Assembly (NCBI GenBank): GCA_005116835.1
Contig: SWDM01000018.1
Location: forward strand, 127,485 to 191,484
Direction: 5' to 3'
Source: Nitrospira sp.
GTDB lineage: Bacteria > Nitrospirota > Nitrospiria > Nitrospirales > Nitrospiraceae
DNA: 64,000 nt
The position numbers were made by a program, and so were the translations under genes. Of this stretch, positions 44,944 to 53,981 are shown one piece after another (position 1 is the first letter of the stretch; every line of letters starts with the position of its first letter). The notes under the pieces are model-generated. The model did no database searches and was not told the DNA's origin. It saw only the letters and a list, made by a program, of their open reading frames with translations.

Positions 44944-46926
44944 ATGGCTCGCCCGTTACTACCTCTGTCTCCACATCGCACATACGTCCCCTTGGCACGC
45001 TGGTGCCATGCGCTGGCGCTCGTCTGCGGCCTACTTTGGCCGATCACCGACCCTGAGTTCAATGCGCCCGTCTTTGCAGAGACAGGACAGGCAAGCCCAG
45101 CAAGTCATCCTCTGCTCAAGCAGGCCAAGCGCCTGATCGACGCAGGCCAGGGAGAAGAAGCCATCACCACACTCCGTCGCTTTCTCGCGACCTCCCCAAA
45201 GCCGGACCTGCTCGATGACACCTATCTGCTCTTCGGCGCAGCCCTGCACAGCACAAAGCAATATCCTGACGCCTTAAAATATTTGCGGCAACTGGAGACC
45301 GAGTTCCCGGAGTCCGAAGTGGCCGAACGAGGCAAATTGATGCAGGCCCGAGTCCATGCAGGGATGGGCAACCTCGATCTGGCCCTGCCGATCCTGACCG
45401 GCTTGCGCAACCTGTCGAAGGATGACAGCACGAAACGCGAAGCCCTGCAGCTGAGCGGCGACTTGTATGCGCAAAAGAAGGATGCGACCCATGCCATACA
45501 GGCCTGGCTCGATGAAGTGACCTTGGGCACCGAGGATCAGGCAGAAGACGTACGGATCCGTATTCGTGATCTCGCCAGCCAGACGTCCGACAAGAAAGCC
45601 CTCGATCAGATCCGGGGCACTTTCCCCCGCAGCTTTCCCGGCGATATCGCCTCCCTCCGACTTATCGATCTCTACATCAGCCGTGGAGAAGAGCACCAGG
45701 CTATCCGGCAAATCCAACAATTTCTTGTCAATTTCCCGACCCACCCGCAGACAGCCAAAACATCTGAACTCCTCGCCTCACTTCAAGCCAAACTACAATC
45801 GAATCAGTTTTTCATCGCTGCGGTTCTGCCGCTTTCAGGAAAACTCGCCTCGTTTGCCGGCGAAGCCCTCAGCGGAATTCAGCTGGCAGTCGAAGCCAAC
45901 AGAGAGCGAGCAGGGAACGCATCGGTCGGTCTTATCGTCAAAGATTTCGAATCCAATTCCGCCTCGTTTCTGGATGATTTCTCCGACTTGCTCAATACCG
46001 ATCGCCCCCTTGCCGTGATCGGCCCGCTCCTGTCGAAAAATCTGCCGGTCATGGCTGAACTCGCCGAACGAGCTCACATCCCTCTGATCACCCCGACAGC
46101 GACCCTCCCCAACGTCAGACGTCTCGGCAGCTATGTATTCAGCACGGCCCTCACCAATGAGCTTCAAGCCAAACGAATCGCAACCTATGCCATCAAAGAA
46201 CAGGGGTTCCGCCGATTCTGCATCCTGCACCCCGACACCGCCTATGGCCGAGAATTGGCCAAACTCTTCGCCCAAGAAGTGCAGCAGCGCGAAGGGGAAG
46301 TGATCGCCATTGAGTCCTATAAAGAAGGTGAAGCGGATGTGAGCGCGCAGCTCAAACGCATGAAGGCGGAGGACCTCAAACGATACGGCCTGTCCGTGCC
46401 GGTCGATCAAACAAAACTGACAGGGAAATTGACCAAGCTGGACAAGAAAATTTTCTATACACCTGGCTTCGATGCCATCTTCATTCCAGGCCGCGCAGCC
46501 GACGCCGGCCTCATTACAGCCCAGCTCAATTTCCACGACATGAAAGTACCGTTCCTGGGCGCAAATGGATGGAACTCACCGGACTTTGCCCGCACGGACG
46601 ATTCCTCCATAGACGGAGCCGTATTTGTCGATGGCTTCTTTGTGGACAGTCCCCTTCCGACCGTGCAGGATTTTGTCGCCCGGTATAAAAAACGCTTCCA
46701 AACCAACCCGACCATCTTTGCAATACAGGGCTACGATGCGGCGAAGTTGGTGCTCGATGCGGTTCGAAAAGGCGCCGCCTCCGGCGAAGCCGTCCAGGAA
46801 CAATTGCTGAACCAGCCGGATCTCTCGACCCTTACGGGGCCGGCAGCATTTGGACCGGACGGAACATTGAATCGTCCGCTCTTCCTGATACAAATCAAAC
46901 GCGGCAAATTTCAACAGGTAAACTAG
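44944..46926 (+). CDS. LpoA-like penicillin-binding protein activator
   Basis: A 660-residue periplasmic protein: signal peptide (to ~44, ending VFAETGQ), TPR-type helical repeats (~50-280) and a periplasmic-binding-protein type I domain (~290-655: AAVLPLSGKLASFAGEAL, AVIGPLLSKNL, TPTATLPNV). This matches LppC/LpoA, which activates PBP1A, or an ABC amino-acid substrate-binding protein; no transporter genes are nearby, which favours the former. Cysteine lipobox is not seen, unlike E. coli LpoA. Confidence 0.8.
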   Translation: MARPLLPLSPHRTYVPLARWCHALALVCGLLWPITDPEFNAPVFAETGQASPASHPLLKQAKRLIDAGQGEEAITTLRRFLATSPKPDLLDDTYLLFGAALHSTKQYPDALKYLRQLETEFPESEVAERGKLMQARVHAGMGNLDLALPILTGLRNLSKDDSTKREALQLSGDLYAQKKDATHAIQAWLDEVTLGTEDQAEDVRIRIRDLASQTSDKKALDQIRGTFPRSFPGDIASLRLIDLYISRGEEHQAIRQIQQFLVNFPTHPQTAKTSELLASLQAKLQSNQFFIAAVLPLSGKLASFAGEALSGIQLAVEANRERAGNASVGLIVKDFESNSASFLDDFSDLLNTDRPLAVIGPLLSKNLPVMAELAERAHIPLITPTATLPNVRRLGSYVFSTALTNELQAKRIATYAIKEQGFRRFCILHPDTAYGRELAKLFAQEVQQREGEVIAIESYKEGEADVSAQLKRMKAEDLKRYGLSVPVDQTKLTGKLTKLDKKIFYTPGFDAIFIPGRAADAGLITAQLNFHDMKVPFLGANGWNSPDFARTDDSSIDGAVFVDGFFVDSPLPTVQDFVARYKKRFQTNPTIFAIQGYDAAKLVLDAVRKGAASGEAVQEQLLNQPDLSTLTGPAAFGPDGTLNRPLFLIQIKRGKFQQVN

Positions 46927-46938
46927 AGCAACCGACGC

Positions 46939-47682
46939 ATGAATTCCCTACCACAAATCCTCCACACGATTTCCTACATGGGGCTCCCGCTCCTCTTTGC
47001 CATGGTCTTGCATGAATACGCCCATGGCTGGGCCGCCAATCGGTGCGGCGACTCGACCGCCAAGCTGCAGGGCCGGCTGACCATGAATCCGCTGGCGCAC
47101 GTCGATCTCTTTGGAACCATCATCCTCCCGCTGATGTGCCTGCTCGTGCCGGGGGGATTTTTTCTCGGCTGGGCTAAACCCGTCCCGGTCGACCCACGTC
47201 TTATGCGCCAACCACGCCGCGACATGGCGCTCGTCGCGGCGGCAGGACCGGCCATGAACCTCGCCCTAGCCGTCGTCAGTGCGCTCCTCTTGGCACTCCT
47301 CCTGTCGATCGATTCCATGCTCAGTGATTACTGGTCCAATTCAGGCGAGAGTTTGTCTCCGGACACATGGCGCCAAATGTTTCTCCTGCCGATCGCCGTG
47401 ATGTTGCGCTACTCCGTCTTGATTAATGTGCTCCTGATGCTGTTCAATCTGCTGCCGCTCCCCCCATTGGATGGCGGGAGAATTCTCACGAGCCTCCTAC
47501 CCGATACCGCGGCAATGGCGCTCAGGCGCGTGGAACCCTACGGCATGTTTATCCTGATGGGGCTAATCATTTTTGACCCCCAGATCCATGTGATCCATAC
47601 CATCACGAGCACTATGACCCGCAGTCTCACGAATTCAATTCTCTCCACCGCCATGGGGCTGGGAGCAGGAGACACACCGTGA
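46939..47682 (+). CDS. site-2 protease family membrane metalloprotease
   Basis: A 247-residue peptidase M50 of the short YwhC/Rip3-less type. HEYAH (residues 25-29) in the first helix and the third zinc ligand in LPLPPLDGG (~172-180) form the active site; about five membrane helices and no PDZ or CBS domain. Cleaves membrane-embedded substrates; physiological target unknown. It overlaps trpS by 4 nt, an arrangement seen widely in bacteria. Confidence 0.92.
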   Translation: MNSLPQILHTISYMGLPLLFAMVLHEYAHGWAANRCGDSTAKLQGRLTMNPLAHVDLFGTIILPLMCLLVPGGFFLGWAKPVPVDPRLMRQPRRDMALVAAAGPAMNLALAVVSALLLALLLSIDSMLSDYWSNSGESLSPDTWRQMFLLPIAVMLRYSVLINVLLMLFNLLPLPPLDGGRILTSLLPDTAAMALRRVEPYGMFILMGLIIFDPQIHVIHTITSTMTRSLTNSILSTAMGLGAGDTP

Positions 47683-48671
47683 CCACCCCCAGAAAAAAAG
47701 TCCTTAGCGGCATGCAGCCAAGCGGGCTGATGCATCTCGGTAACCATCTCGGCGCATTGGAAAACTGGAAGTCCCTCCAAGATCAGTATGAGTGTTACTT
47801 CTTCGTCGCCGATTGGCATGCCCTCTCGACCAACTATGCCGACACAAGCCGTATCCGCGAGTTCTCACGAGAGCTGCTCATCGATTGGCTGGCCGCCGGC
47901 ATCGACCCCGAACGTTCCACGGTGTTCATCCAGTCCCGCATCCCGGAACATGCGGTCTTGCACCTCCTCCTCTCGATGATGACACCCATCTCCTGGTTGG
48001 AACGCAACCCGACCTACAAAGAGAAACAGGAAGAAATTAAGGAGAAGGATCTCAGCACCTACGGGTTCTTAGGCTACCCAGTTCTCCAGGCCGCCGATAT
48101 TTTGTTGTACAAACCAGATTTCGTGCCGGTAGGGAAAGACCAACTCCCACATCTCGAACTCACCAGGGAACTCGCGCGACGATTCAACGATCTCTACAAG
48201 ACACAGGTCTTCCCTGAGCCCAAAGAACATCTGACGAAATTTCCCAAGGTGATGGGCACCGACGGCAGGAAGATGAGTAAGAGCTACGGCAACACGATCA
48301 ACCTGTCAGACTCAGAACCGGTCGTGCGTCAGAAGCTTAAAACCATGGTGACCGATCCGGCACGTGTGCGCCGAAACGATCCGGGCAATCCCGACATCTG
48401 CCCGGTCTACGATTTTCACAAAATCTATTCTCAGCAAGCGACGCAGGAGCAGATCAACAAGGATTGTCGAACCGCCACGATCGGCTGCATCGACTGCAAG
48501 AAACTCGTCGCTGATCGAATCGTCGAGCGCATGACACCGGTATGGGATGCTCGCGGGCGCCTGAGTAAAGATCCTTCATACCTCAATGACATCGTAACAG
48601 AGGGCAGCAACCGGGCCGGCAAAGTGGCAAAAGCGACGTTGCAGGACGTGAACGAGGCGATGAAGATATAG
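47679..48671 (+). CDS. trpS: tryptophan--tRNA ligase
   Basis: A 330-residue class I synthetase. The HIGH-type motif is GLMHLGNHLG (~17-26), the KMSKS loop is GRKMSKSYGN (~200-209). LQAADILLYKPDFVPVGKDQ is the diagnostic TrpS block. Length is family-typical. GTG start overlaps the protease stop. Confidence 0.97.
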   Translation: MTTPRKKVLSGMQPSGLMHLGNHLGALENWKSLQDQYECYFFVADWHALSTNYADTSRIREFSRELLIDWLAAGIDPERSTVFIQSRIPEHAVLHLLLSMMTPISWLERNPTYKEKQEEIKEKDLSTYGFLGYPVLQAADILLYKPDFVPVGKDQLPHLELTRELARRFNDLYKTQVFPEPKEHLTKFPKVMGTDGRKMSKSYGNTINLSDSEPVVRQKLKTMVTDPARVRRNDPGNPDICPVYDFHKIYSQQATQEQINKDCRTATIGCIDCKKLVADRIVERMTPVWDARGRLSKDPSYLNDIVTEGSNRAGKVAKATLQDVNEAMKI

Positions 48672-48797
48672 CCGGATGCTGAAAAAGTCCTCCAGCTTCG
48701 TTCTCAGCTCATCGAAATCCTCAACGTACCCCTGAGGGTACGCCTCCGGGTTCGACTCGCCTGCGGCCTCGCTGGACGAACTTTTTGAGCACCCGGC
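48671..48797. repeat. 127-bp inverted repeat element (GATGCTGAAAAAGTC family)
   Basis: The arms GCCGGATGCTGAAAAAGTCC plus TCCAGC and GCTGGACG plus AACTTTTTGAGCACCCGGC pair with few mismatches; a perfect inner stem CGTACCC/GGGTACG lies at 48725-48742. It starts on the last base of trpS and may also act as its terminator. Related arms occur at 18955, 53792 and 57360. Confidence 0.75.
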
Positions 48798-48969
48798 GGG
48801 AATGTACTCCCGTTGCGCCACTCGATCAGAAATCTGCGGCAGTCCTTCTCGCTAAAAAACCTGACGCCAATCGATCATCAGCAGACAGTTGCAGCCCTAC
48901 ACATATAAGATGTAACAGTACAGTCTTCAGGGACTGCAATGCGGTGATTTAGGCTCTGGGAATCTGAAT

Positions 48970-50394
48970 ATGCAACCCACCTCCCTTCTCATGCCGTTCA
49001 TGAAAGTATTCGCTATGTGTCTGCTCGTGTGCGGACTCGAAGCACTTGCCTCGACTGAAGAGGCAGGTGCAGAAACGTTACCGTCAGTCGAATCAATTTT
49101 GGATGAAACCATCGAGCTGGTCGGGCCCTCCGCGAAGATTGACTATGTGGATAGCCTGCTTGCAGTTGCGATACGTCAAGCAAAAGTACGGTCCTGTGAA
49201 AAGGCCAAAGACCTCTTCAAAGCGGCAGCTGACTTGAATGAGCGGTGGGCTAAGGACCGGACAGACAAATTGCGAATTGAGGCCCACATTGGATTTTTGA
49301 ACGGACTTCTTGAGGCACAACAAAGAGCTGGTTGTGGCGAGGAGATGACGTCTACCGCGGCACGTCTCCGTGTCCTCTATCACGAGGAGCACCGGAGTCA
49401 TCTTGCAGAGAGTGCGGGTAAAGAACTCACCACGGCGCGTCACAATCTTCAGCTTCTGCTAAATCTCGGTAACCTGGACGTTTGGATGGGGAATCTCGAT
49501 GCGGCGCGAGGCATAGCACCGACGATCATCCAGCAAATTCGAGCGGCGAAATGGGCCCCCTCAGCAGTAGAATTTGGAGATGCGGCGGCTTTTCTCGCCC
49601 GAATGGGGCGCGATGACGAAGCGTTGGAGGTCGTGAACCGGTACGATCAATTTTATGAGGCGCGTCAGGAAATTACGGAAAACGTTGACGACAGGTTCTA
49701 CTGGATCTCTCGCGTTGGAAATCTAGCAGAGGTCGCAGCCGCACAAGCGATGGCTGGACATACGGAAGCGGCCAGAGCCACCTTCCGAAGGGCTATTGAG
49801 AAAGCACGGAGCACACCCGTAGCCCGACTTACCAAGCTGTACGGAATGAAAACTCCGGCTGTGCAAAACCGGGCTGAATCGGACGCCATCGGAGAGGGGG
49901 AGGCATTGCAGTCGGCAGGGCTGATGCGAATTGTTTGGCTTGCAACAAGTGTTGGCGAGACCTCCTTGGCATTGGAGGCGTTGGACCTGGCCTCCCCGCT
50001 CGCGAACGAGGCGAGCGGCACAGAGGATTTGATTAAGGCGTTCGCAAGAAAGGGAGAGGTCGAGACTGTGCAGAAACTGCTGGATCGTTTTCGATGCAGC
50101 AGGAGAGCCATCGTGCGTGTGCTGCTGGAGAAGCAGGATTGGGCTGGAGCGCTTGAAGCAGACAAGGTTTATCCAGCAGTATCCTGCTGTAAACGCACCT
50201 GCGATGTGTTCGAGAGCGGTAATATCTCTGGCCTTGGTAAGGCCCGAACGTTTGTGGAGGGTGAAGCACGCGCGCTGGCGTGGGCTCGCAAACAAACGAA
50301 GCACCACAAAAAAGTCTCTGCCTTGCTAGAGATTGTCGATGCTTTACTTGAGCAGAACCAAGCCGCGGCTCCGTCTACTATGCAAAGAAATTGA
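48970..50394 (+). CDS. exported helical-repeat protein of unknown function
   Basis: A 474-residue protein with a signal peptide (cleavage near 26-35) and helical pairs throughout that look like TPRs (ARMGRDDEALEVVNRYDQFY, AQAMAGHTEAARATFRRAIE, WAGALEADKVYPAV). Six Cys, including CC at ~420. Ala/Glu-rich. Base composition is slightly lower in GC than its neighbours. It stands alone after a repeat element. Likely a protein-protein scaffold in the periplasm; nothing more can be said. Confidence 0.75.
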   Translation: MQPTSLLMPFMKVFAMCLLVCGLEALASTEEAGAETLPSVESILDETIELVGPSAKIDYVDSLLAVAIRQAKVRSCEKAKDLFKAAADLNERWAKDRTDKLRIEAHIGFLNGLLEAQQRAGCGEEMTSTAARLRVLYHEEHRSHLAESAGKELTTARHNLQLLLNLGNLDVWMGNLDAARGIAPTIIQQIRAAKWAPSAVEFGDAAAFLARMGRDDEALEVVNRYDQFYEARQEITENVDDRFYWISRVGNLAEVAAAQAMAGHTEAARATFRRAIEKARSTPVARLTKLYGMKTPAVQNRAESDAIGEGEALQSAGLMRIVWLATSVGETSLALEALDLASPLANEASGTEDLIKAFARKGEVETVQKLLDRFRCSRRAIVRVLLEKQDWAGALEADKVYPAVSCCKRTCDVFESGNISGLGKARTFVEGEARALAWARKQTKHHKKVSALLEIVDALLEQNQAAAPSTMQRN

Positions 50395-50467
50395 TGCGGC
50401 GAGCCTAGACGACGTTGCATCCTCAGACTGCTAGGCTTTCCTGCCTTTCCGCACCCGTGCACCATTC

Positions 50468-51094
50468 TCACTGTCTCGCGATCAGATTGATCCACCGCCC
50501 CTTGCGTTCCCTGTTGGTCACCACGTTCAACTCAAGAATTGTCCATCCGGCTCGGCGAACCGCGCGGGCGAGTTCGTCTTTTTTCCAGCGGGCGAAATAA
50601 CGCCCGGGAACCCATCCGTCAGTCACAAGGCGGCTCTTCACACCGTAGGTCACCGTCGCGGCAAAGAGGCCTCCTGGACGAACAAGTCTGTATAGATCTG
50701 CCAGGGTACGGCGCGCTTCCGGTTTCGGAAGATGCATCAGCGAGGCGGCAGCCCAGAGGCCGTCGAACGACATCGCCTGAAAAGGAAGAGTACGGATGTC
50801 GGCGCGGACCAACGGTAACGAAGGATATCGGCGCCGTCCCGCTGAGAGTAACGCGCTGGTCCGATCCAAGCCCACAACGGAATATCCGCGCCGATCGAGA
50901 TCGTCCGCATCCTTGCCTCCCCCACAGCCGAGATCCAACAGCCTCGCATCCTCCGGGAGAGAACGCAGCCATTCAACCAACAACGGTGATCGGCGATGCC
51001 GCCGCTTGTTCCAGCGAGCAAGACAGTCCTTGGCCGACCGTTCGTAGGCATCGATCGTCTGCAACACAAGTTGAGTTGTGTTATCGTGAGCCAT
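50468..51094 (-). CDS. class I SAM-dependent methyltransferase
   Basis: A 208-residue Rossmann-fold methyltransferase: motif I LLDLGCGGGKDADDL (~51-65), the acidic end of strand 2 in VVGLDRTSALLS, and FDGLWAAASLMHLPKPE as motif IV. The fold matches methyltransferases of the UbiE/Tam/TehB type. Start at the ATG 51094 (MAHDNTTQ). Divergent from the small secreted protein next to it. Substrate unknown. Confidence 0.88.
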   Translation of the reverse strand: MAHDNTTQLVLQTIDAYERSAKDCLARWNKRRHRRSPLLVEWLRSLPEDARLLDLGCGGGKDADDLDRRGYSVVGLDRTSALLSAGRRRYPSLPLVRADIRTLPFQAMSFDGLWAAASLMHLPKPEARRTLADLYRLVRPGGLFAATVTYGVKSRLVTDGWVPGRYFARWKKDELARAVRRAGWTILELNVVTNRERKGRWINLIARQ

Positions 51095-51131
51095 GCGCGT
51101 GGAGATCATTCATACCGAGAGTGGGCGAATC

Positions 51132-51428
51132 ATGATCGCTCTCGCCCTGGCATTCATCCTGCTGGGAGCGAGCTGGAGCAGCGCCTGGGCAACAGAGCCT
51201 CCCTGTGACAAGTACCCCATTCTGTTGCAGACAAAATGTACGGCCATCTGGAAATCGCTGTATCAAGAAGATGGCCCCGTCATCGCGCAATTTGGGCTGG
51301 ATCAACTGAAACGGCGAGAAGAAGGAAAAATCACCGCTGAACAGCACCTCGGAGAAAACATGGCCTTCATCAAACAGTCCACCGAGAAACGCCTCGCCCG
51401 GTTGAAAGAACGAATGGCCAAAGAGTAA
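51132..51428 (+). CDS. small exported protein
   Basis: A 98-residue protein with a clear signal peptide (LALAFILLGASWSSAWA-TE). The mature ~80 residues have two Cys (PPCDKYPILLQTKC, probably one disulfide) and a charged amphipathic C-terminal helix (KQSTEKRLARLKERMAKE). No family recognised. The upstream in-frame ATG at 51093 overlaps the divergent methyltransferase and would hide the signal peptide. Confidence 0.65.
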   Translation: MIALALAFILLGASWSSAWATEPPCDKYPILLQTKCTAIWKSLYQEDGPVIAQFGLDQLKRREEGKITAEQHLGENMAFIKQSTEKRLARLKERMAKE

Positions 51429-51436
51429 GGCCCCAC

Positions 51437-51502
51437 ACCAAGTTTGTTTATTTGCTCAGTTCCGTTCAACCTCAATACCAAACGAACCAGAAGAACAAGA
51501 GC
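51437..51502. repeat. degenerate GGTT-word hairpin
   Basis: CAAGTTTGTTTATTTGC with AGTTCCGTT faces AAACGAACCAGAAGAACAAG. Weaker member of the family at 29577 and 56684, in the spacer between two convergent genes. Confidence 0.4.
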
Positions 51503-51520
51503 GGCTGGCCCGTATGCGGG

Positions 51521-52159
51521 CTAGATCCGGATGACCTGATTCGTCGTTTTTTCTACCCCGATTTCGGTCTCCGGCCCATGCCCCGTCACCACAATCGTCG
51601 CATCCGCCAAGGTGTACAGCCGCTCTCGGATGGATTGTTCGATGGCGTCGAAATCTCCACCCCAGAGATCGGTGCGCCCGATACTGCCGCGAAAGAGCGT
51701 GTCGCCGGCCAAGAGAAGATTATCGACGGGAAAATGAAAACTCATAGAGCCGGGGGTGTGGCCTGGGGTATGGAGCGCAATCGCGGAGATCTGGCCGACC
51801 AACAGTTTTTCCTCATCCTTGAGCCAATAGTCCGGCAGCGGCACAGGCACGTACGCCACGCCGAACATCCGGCACTGCAATTCAAGATTCTTCCACAGAT
51901 CAAGATCGTTCTGATGCAGACAGATCGTCGCCCCTGTTGCCTTCTGTATCTCACCGGAGGCGAGAAAATGGTCGAAATGCGCATGGGTGTGGAGAATGTG
52001 CGTGACGGTCAACCCGAGTTGGCGCACTTCGTTGAGAATCCGCTCGTGCGCTCCACCTGGATCCACGACGATAGCCTGCTTCGTCACCGGATCGCCGATG
52101 ATCGAGCAATTGCAGCCAAGGGGCGGGACGGAAAACGTTTTTCTGATAAGCGTCGGCAT
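51521..52159 (-). CDS. MBL-fold hydrolase (glyoxalase II type)
   Basis: A 212-residue metallo-beta-lactamase fold enzyme: HTHAHFDH (~56-63) is the HxHxDH zinc motif; HTPGHTPGSM supplies the next His, AGDTLF the bridging Asp, and TGHGPETEIG the last His. Size and motifs match the YcbL/glyoxalase II-like group, thioesterases acting on S-lactoylglutathione or related substrates. Single gene. Confidence 0.9.
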   Translation of the reverse strand: MPTLIRKTFSVPPLGCNCSIIGDPVTKQAIVVDPGGAHERILNEVRQLGLTVTHILHTHAHFDHFLASGEIQKATGATICLHQNDLDLWKNLELQCRMFGVAYVPVPLPDYWLKDEEKLLVGQISAIALHTPGHTPGSMSFHFPVDNLLLAGDTLFRGSIGRTDLWGGDFDAIEQSIRERLYTLADATIVVTGHGPETEIGVEKTTNQVIRI

Positions 52160-52187
52160 CGTGGACGTATGCTACCGTCCAATCCCA

Positions 52188-52940
52188 TCAAGGCGCAAGC
52201 AGCGGGCCTTCTTCTGTTTCTTCTTGAGCCTGAATGGTCCAAGCGACCTCCGTATCGAACAACGTCCAGCTTCGTCCTTGACGACGACACCACACGAGAA
52301 ATCCCGCTCCAGTGCCGTCTGGGCGAAGGACTTCGACATACAGCAATGCATGATCGTTGCGAGGGCTCCGTGCTACGCGAGAAAAGGCCAGATGGTCCAG
52401 AATCGACGGGGCTTGCCCTGGCCTCGCACGAGCCCTGGGGACAGGCTCCGACGCCTGCGGCGGTGCCTGTCCCGCTACTCCTCTGATAGGGACAGGCGCG
52501 GAAAAGAAGCGCGCCAGTCCCAGCCCGTACGGTGAGAGGGAAACCTCCGGCTCTTCAAGCCTGCCCTCCGTAGTGAACCGGTAGCCGACAGCAAAGTGAA
52601 ATCGTCCTTCGAGCCGGCTTGGTTGCCGGTTGACCGAGATAAAGGCCCGGATCAGGTCTGTCGAGAGTCCGCCAGCGAAATAACCCTGCTCAAGGAAGTT
52701 GTCAATCGGTGGGGGACCTTCCTGATCTGGAGAGAGACGGAACCTGGTCATGCGTTCGATCACGACCAATTGAGTCTCAGAGGTGAGAAACTTACTCGTC
52801 ACGACGTGGTCATACAAAGCATAGTCTTCAGAGGAAATGGCCTCAGCCTGTTGATCCGTTGCCTCTGCTGTTCCCGGCACAGACAGAACAGCTACTGCGA
52901 GAAACAGGTTTATGATCAGGACCATCGAGTGAATCCTCAT
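52188..52940 (-). CDS. exported protein of unknown function
   Basis: A ~250-residue protein from the ATG at 52940. Signal peptide LFLAVAVLSVPGTAEA-TD. Mature part has SSEDYALYDHVVTSKFLTSE, VVIERMTRF, and GRFHFAVGYRFTTEG, a layout I have no family name for, but the sequence ends in a beta-rich domain (EVLRPDGTGAGFLVWCRR). A Pro/Arg-rich loop lies at ~170-190. 28 bp from the MBL gene on the same strand, so they could be co-transcribed. Confidence 0.7.
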   Translation of the reverse strand: MRIHSMVLIINLFLAVAVLSVPGTAEATDQQAEAISSEDYALYDHVVTSKFLTSETQLVVIERMTRFRLSPDQEGPPPIDNFLEQGYFAGGLSTDLIRAFISVNRQPSRLEGRFHFAVGYRFTTEGRLEEPEVSLSPYGLGLARFFSAPVPIRGVAGQAPPQASEPVPRARARPGQAPSILDHLAFSRVARSPRNDHALLYVEVLRPDGTGAGFLVWCRRQGRSWTLFDTEVAWTIQAQEETEEGPLLAP

Positions 52941-53047
52941 CAGACGAGCATAACGTCTGATAGGAAGGACGGTCAATTCATAGAGTCAGACGTGGACAAG
53001 CAGACGCGAAGCATGGATAATCCTGAATTCAAATGGAGGGATCAGCT

Positions 53048-53788
53048 GTGCGCGACAAGATTCAATCAACCCGACGGTGCCTGCCCTTGTGGATCGGAGC
53101 GATCGCCCTTTGTCTCGTGGCCGGCGGATGCAAGCCCGACGACTCACCCTTCAAGGCAGAAAATGAATCGCTTCGAAAGCAACTGGCCAAACAGGAGTCA
53201 GTGGTCAATTCGCTGCAAGACGGCAATAAAGTCATGCACCAACAGATCGATCTGCTGAACCAGGAGTTGCGCGACGCGAAGCAGTCGGCCGAAAGCGCCA
53301 AAGCCGAGGCCAAAACCGCTGCTGAGAATTTGGCGATACAAGCAGCTCAGGCAAAAAAACTGAGTGCCGACGTCCAAAAAACTGCAGCGGCGCAGGCATC
53401 GCAGAGTATCCACATCGAGGAGAAAGGCGCGCAAACTGAAGACATACCGCGCCCCTTGAGCGCGGTCGCCAAAACGGTGGAAGAGTCCCTCAGCCGCAAT
53501 GGATATCACATCAAGGTCAGCATCAAGACCGATCAGAAAGCCGTCTACGTCACGGAGCGAAAAGTGTCTCCCCCTGTCTCGCTCGAAATCGCCGGTTCGC
53601 GAAATCAATATGTGCTGTCGCTTCAGACACTCCCCTCGAACGTCACCAGGCTCAGCGTCAAGGCAGACTTCGAAAAACTGGCCCAGGGCGGACGCATCCT
53701 CAGCGTGAGCGCGGAGGAAGTGGGAGAAATTGAACGGAGCCTTATCAGGGAAATCAACAAAGCCCTGGCCTCCCCAAGCAAAACCTAA
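53048..53788 (+). CDS. coiled-coil lipoprotein
   Basis: A 246-residue protein. GGAGGG 8 nt upstream selects the GTG at 53048 over the ATG at 53033. Lipobox VAGGC (Cys28). A coiled coil follows (~36-120, ENESLRKQLAKQESVVNSLQ, ending in Ala/Lys-rich heptads), then a globular alpha/beta domain (~140-240, YHIKVSIKTDQKAVYVTERK). Looks like an envelope-attached scaffold. No named family. Confidence 0.75.
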   Translation: MRDKIQSTRRCLPLWIGAIALCLVAGGCKPDDSPFKAENESLRKQLAKQESVVNSLQDGNKVMHQQIDLLNQELRDAKQSAESAKAEAKTAAENLAIQAAQAKKLSADVQKTAAAQASQSIHIEEKGAQTEDIPRPLSAVAKTVEESLSRNGYHIKVSIKTDQKAVYVTERKVSPPVSLEIAGSRNQYVLSLQTLPSNVTRLSVKADFEKLAQGGRILSVSAEEVGEIERSLIREINKALASPSKT

Positions 53789-53791
53789 CTG

Positions 53792-53917
53792 GCAGGATGC
53801 TGAAAAAGTCTGCCAGCTTCATTTTCGAAACCCGTGAAGCGTTGTTGGTTTTCGGATTCGGACGTTTCACGCTTCACGTTTCACGTACGACGCGAGCGGC
53901 TATTTTGAGCATCCTGC
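53792..53917. repeat. 126-bp nested inverted repeat
   Basis: Outer arms GCAGGATGCT (53792-53801) and AGCATCCTGC (53908-53917) are perfect and continue imperfectly (GAAAAAGTC against GCTATTTT). Inside sits a GTGAAACG-word hairpin half (CGTTTCACGCTTCACG, TTTCACG). Combines two repeat families of this window. Confidence 0.7.
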
Positions 53918-53981
53918 GAGCACCGCAGCAAAGTTTCCTTTCCTTGGTGCGACGCGAGCCCCGTGCTAGCATTTCCCTCCT

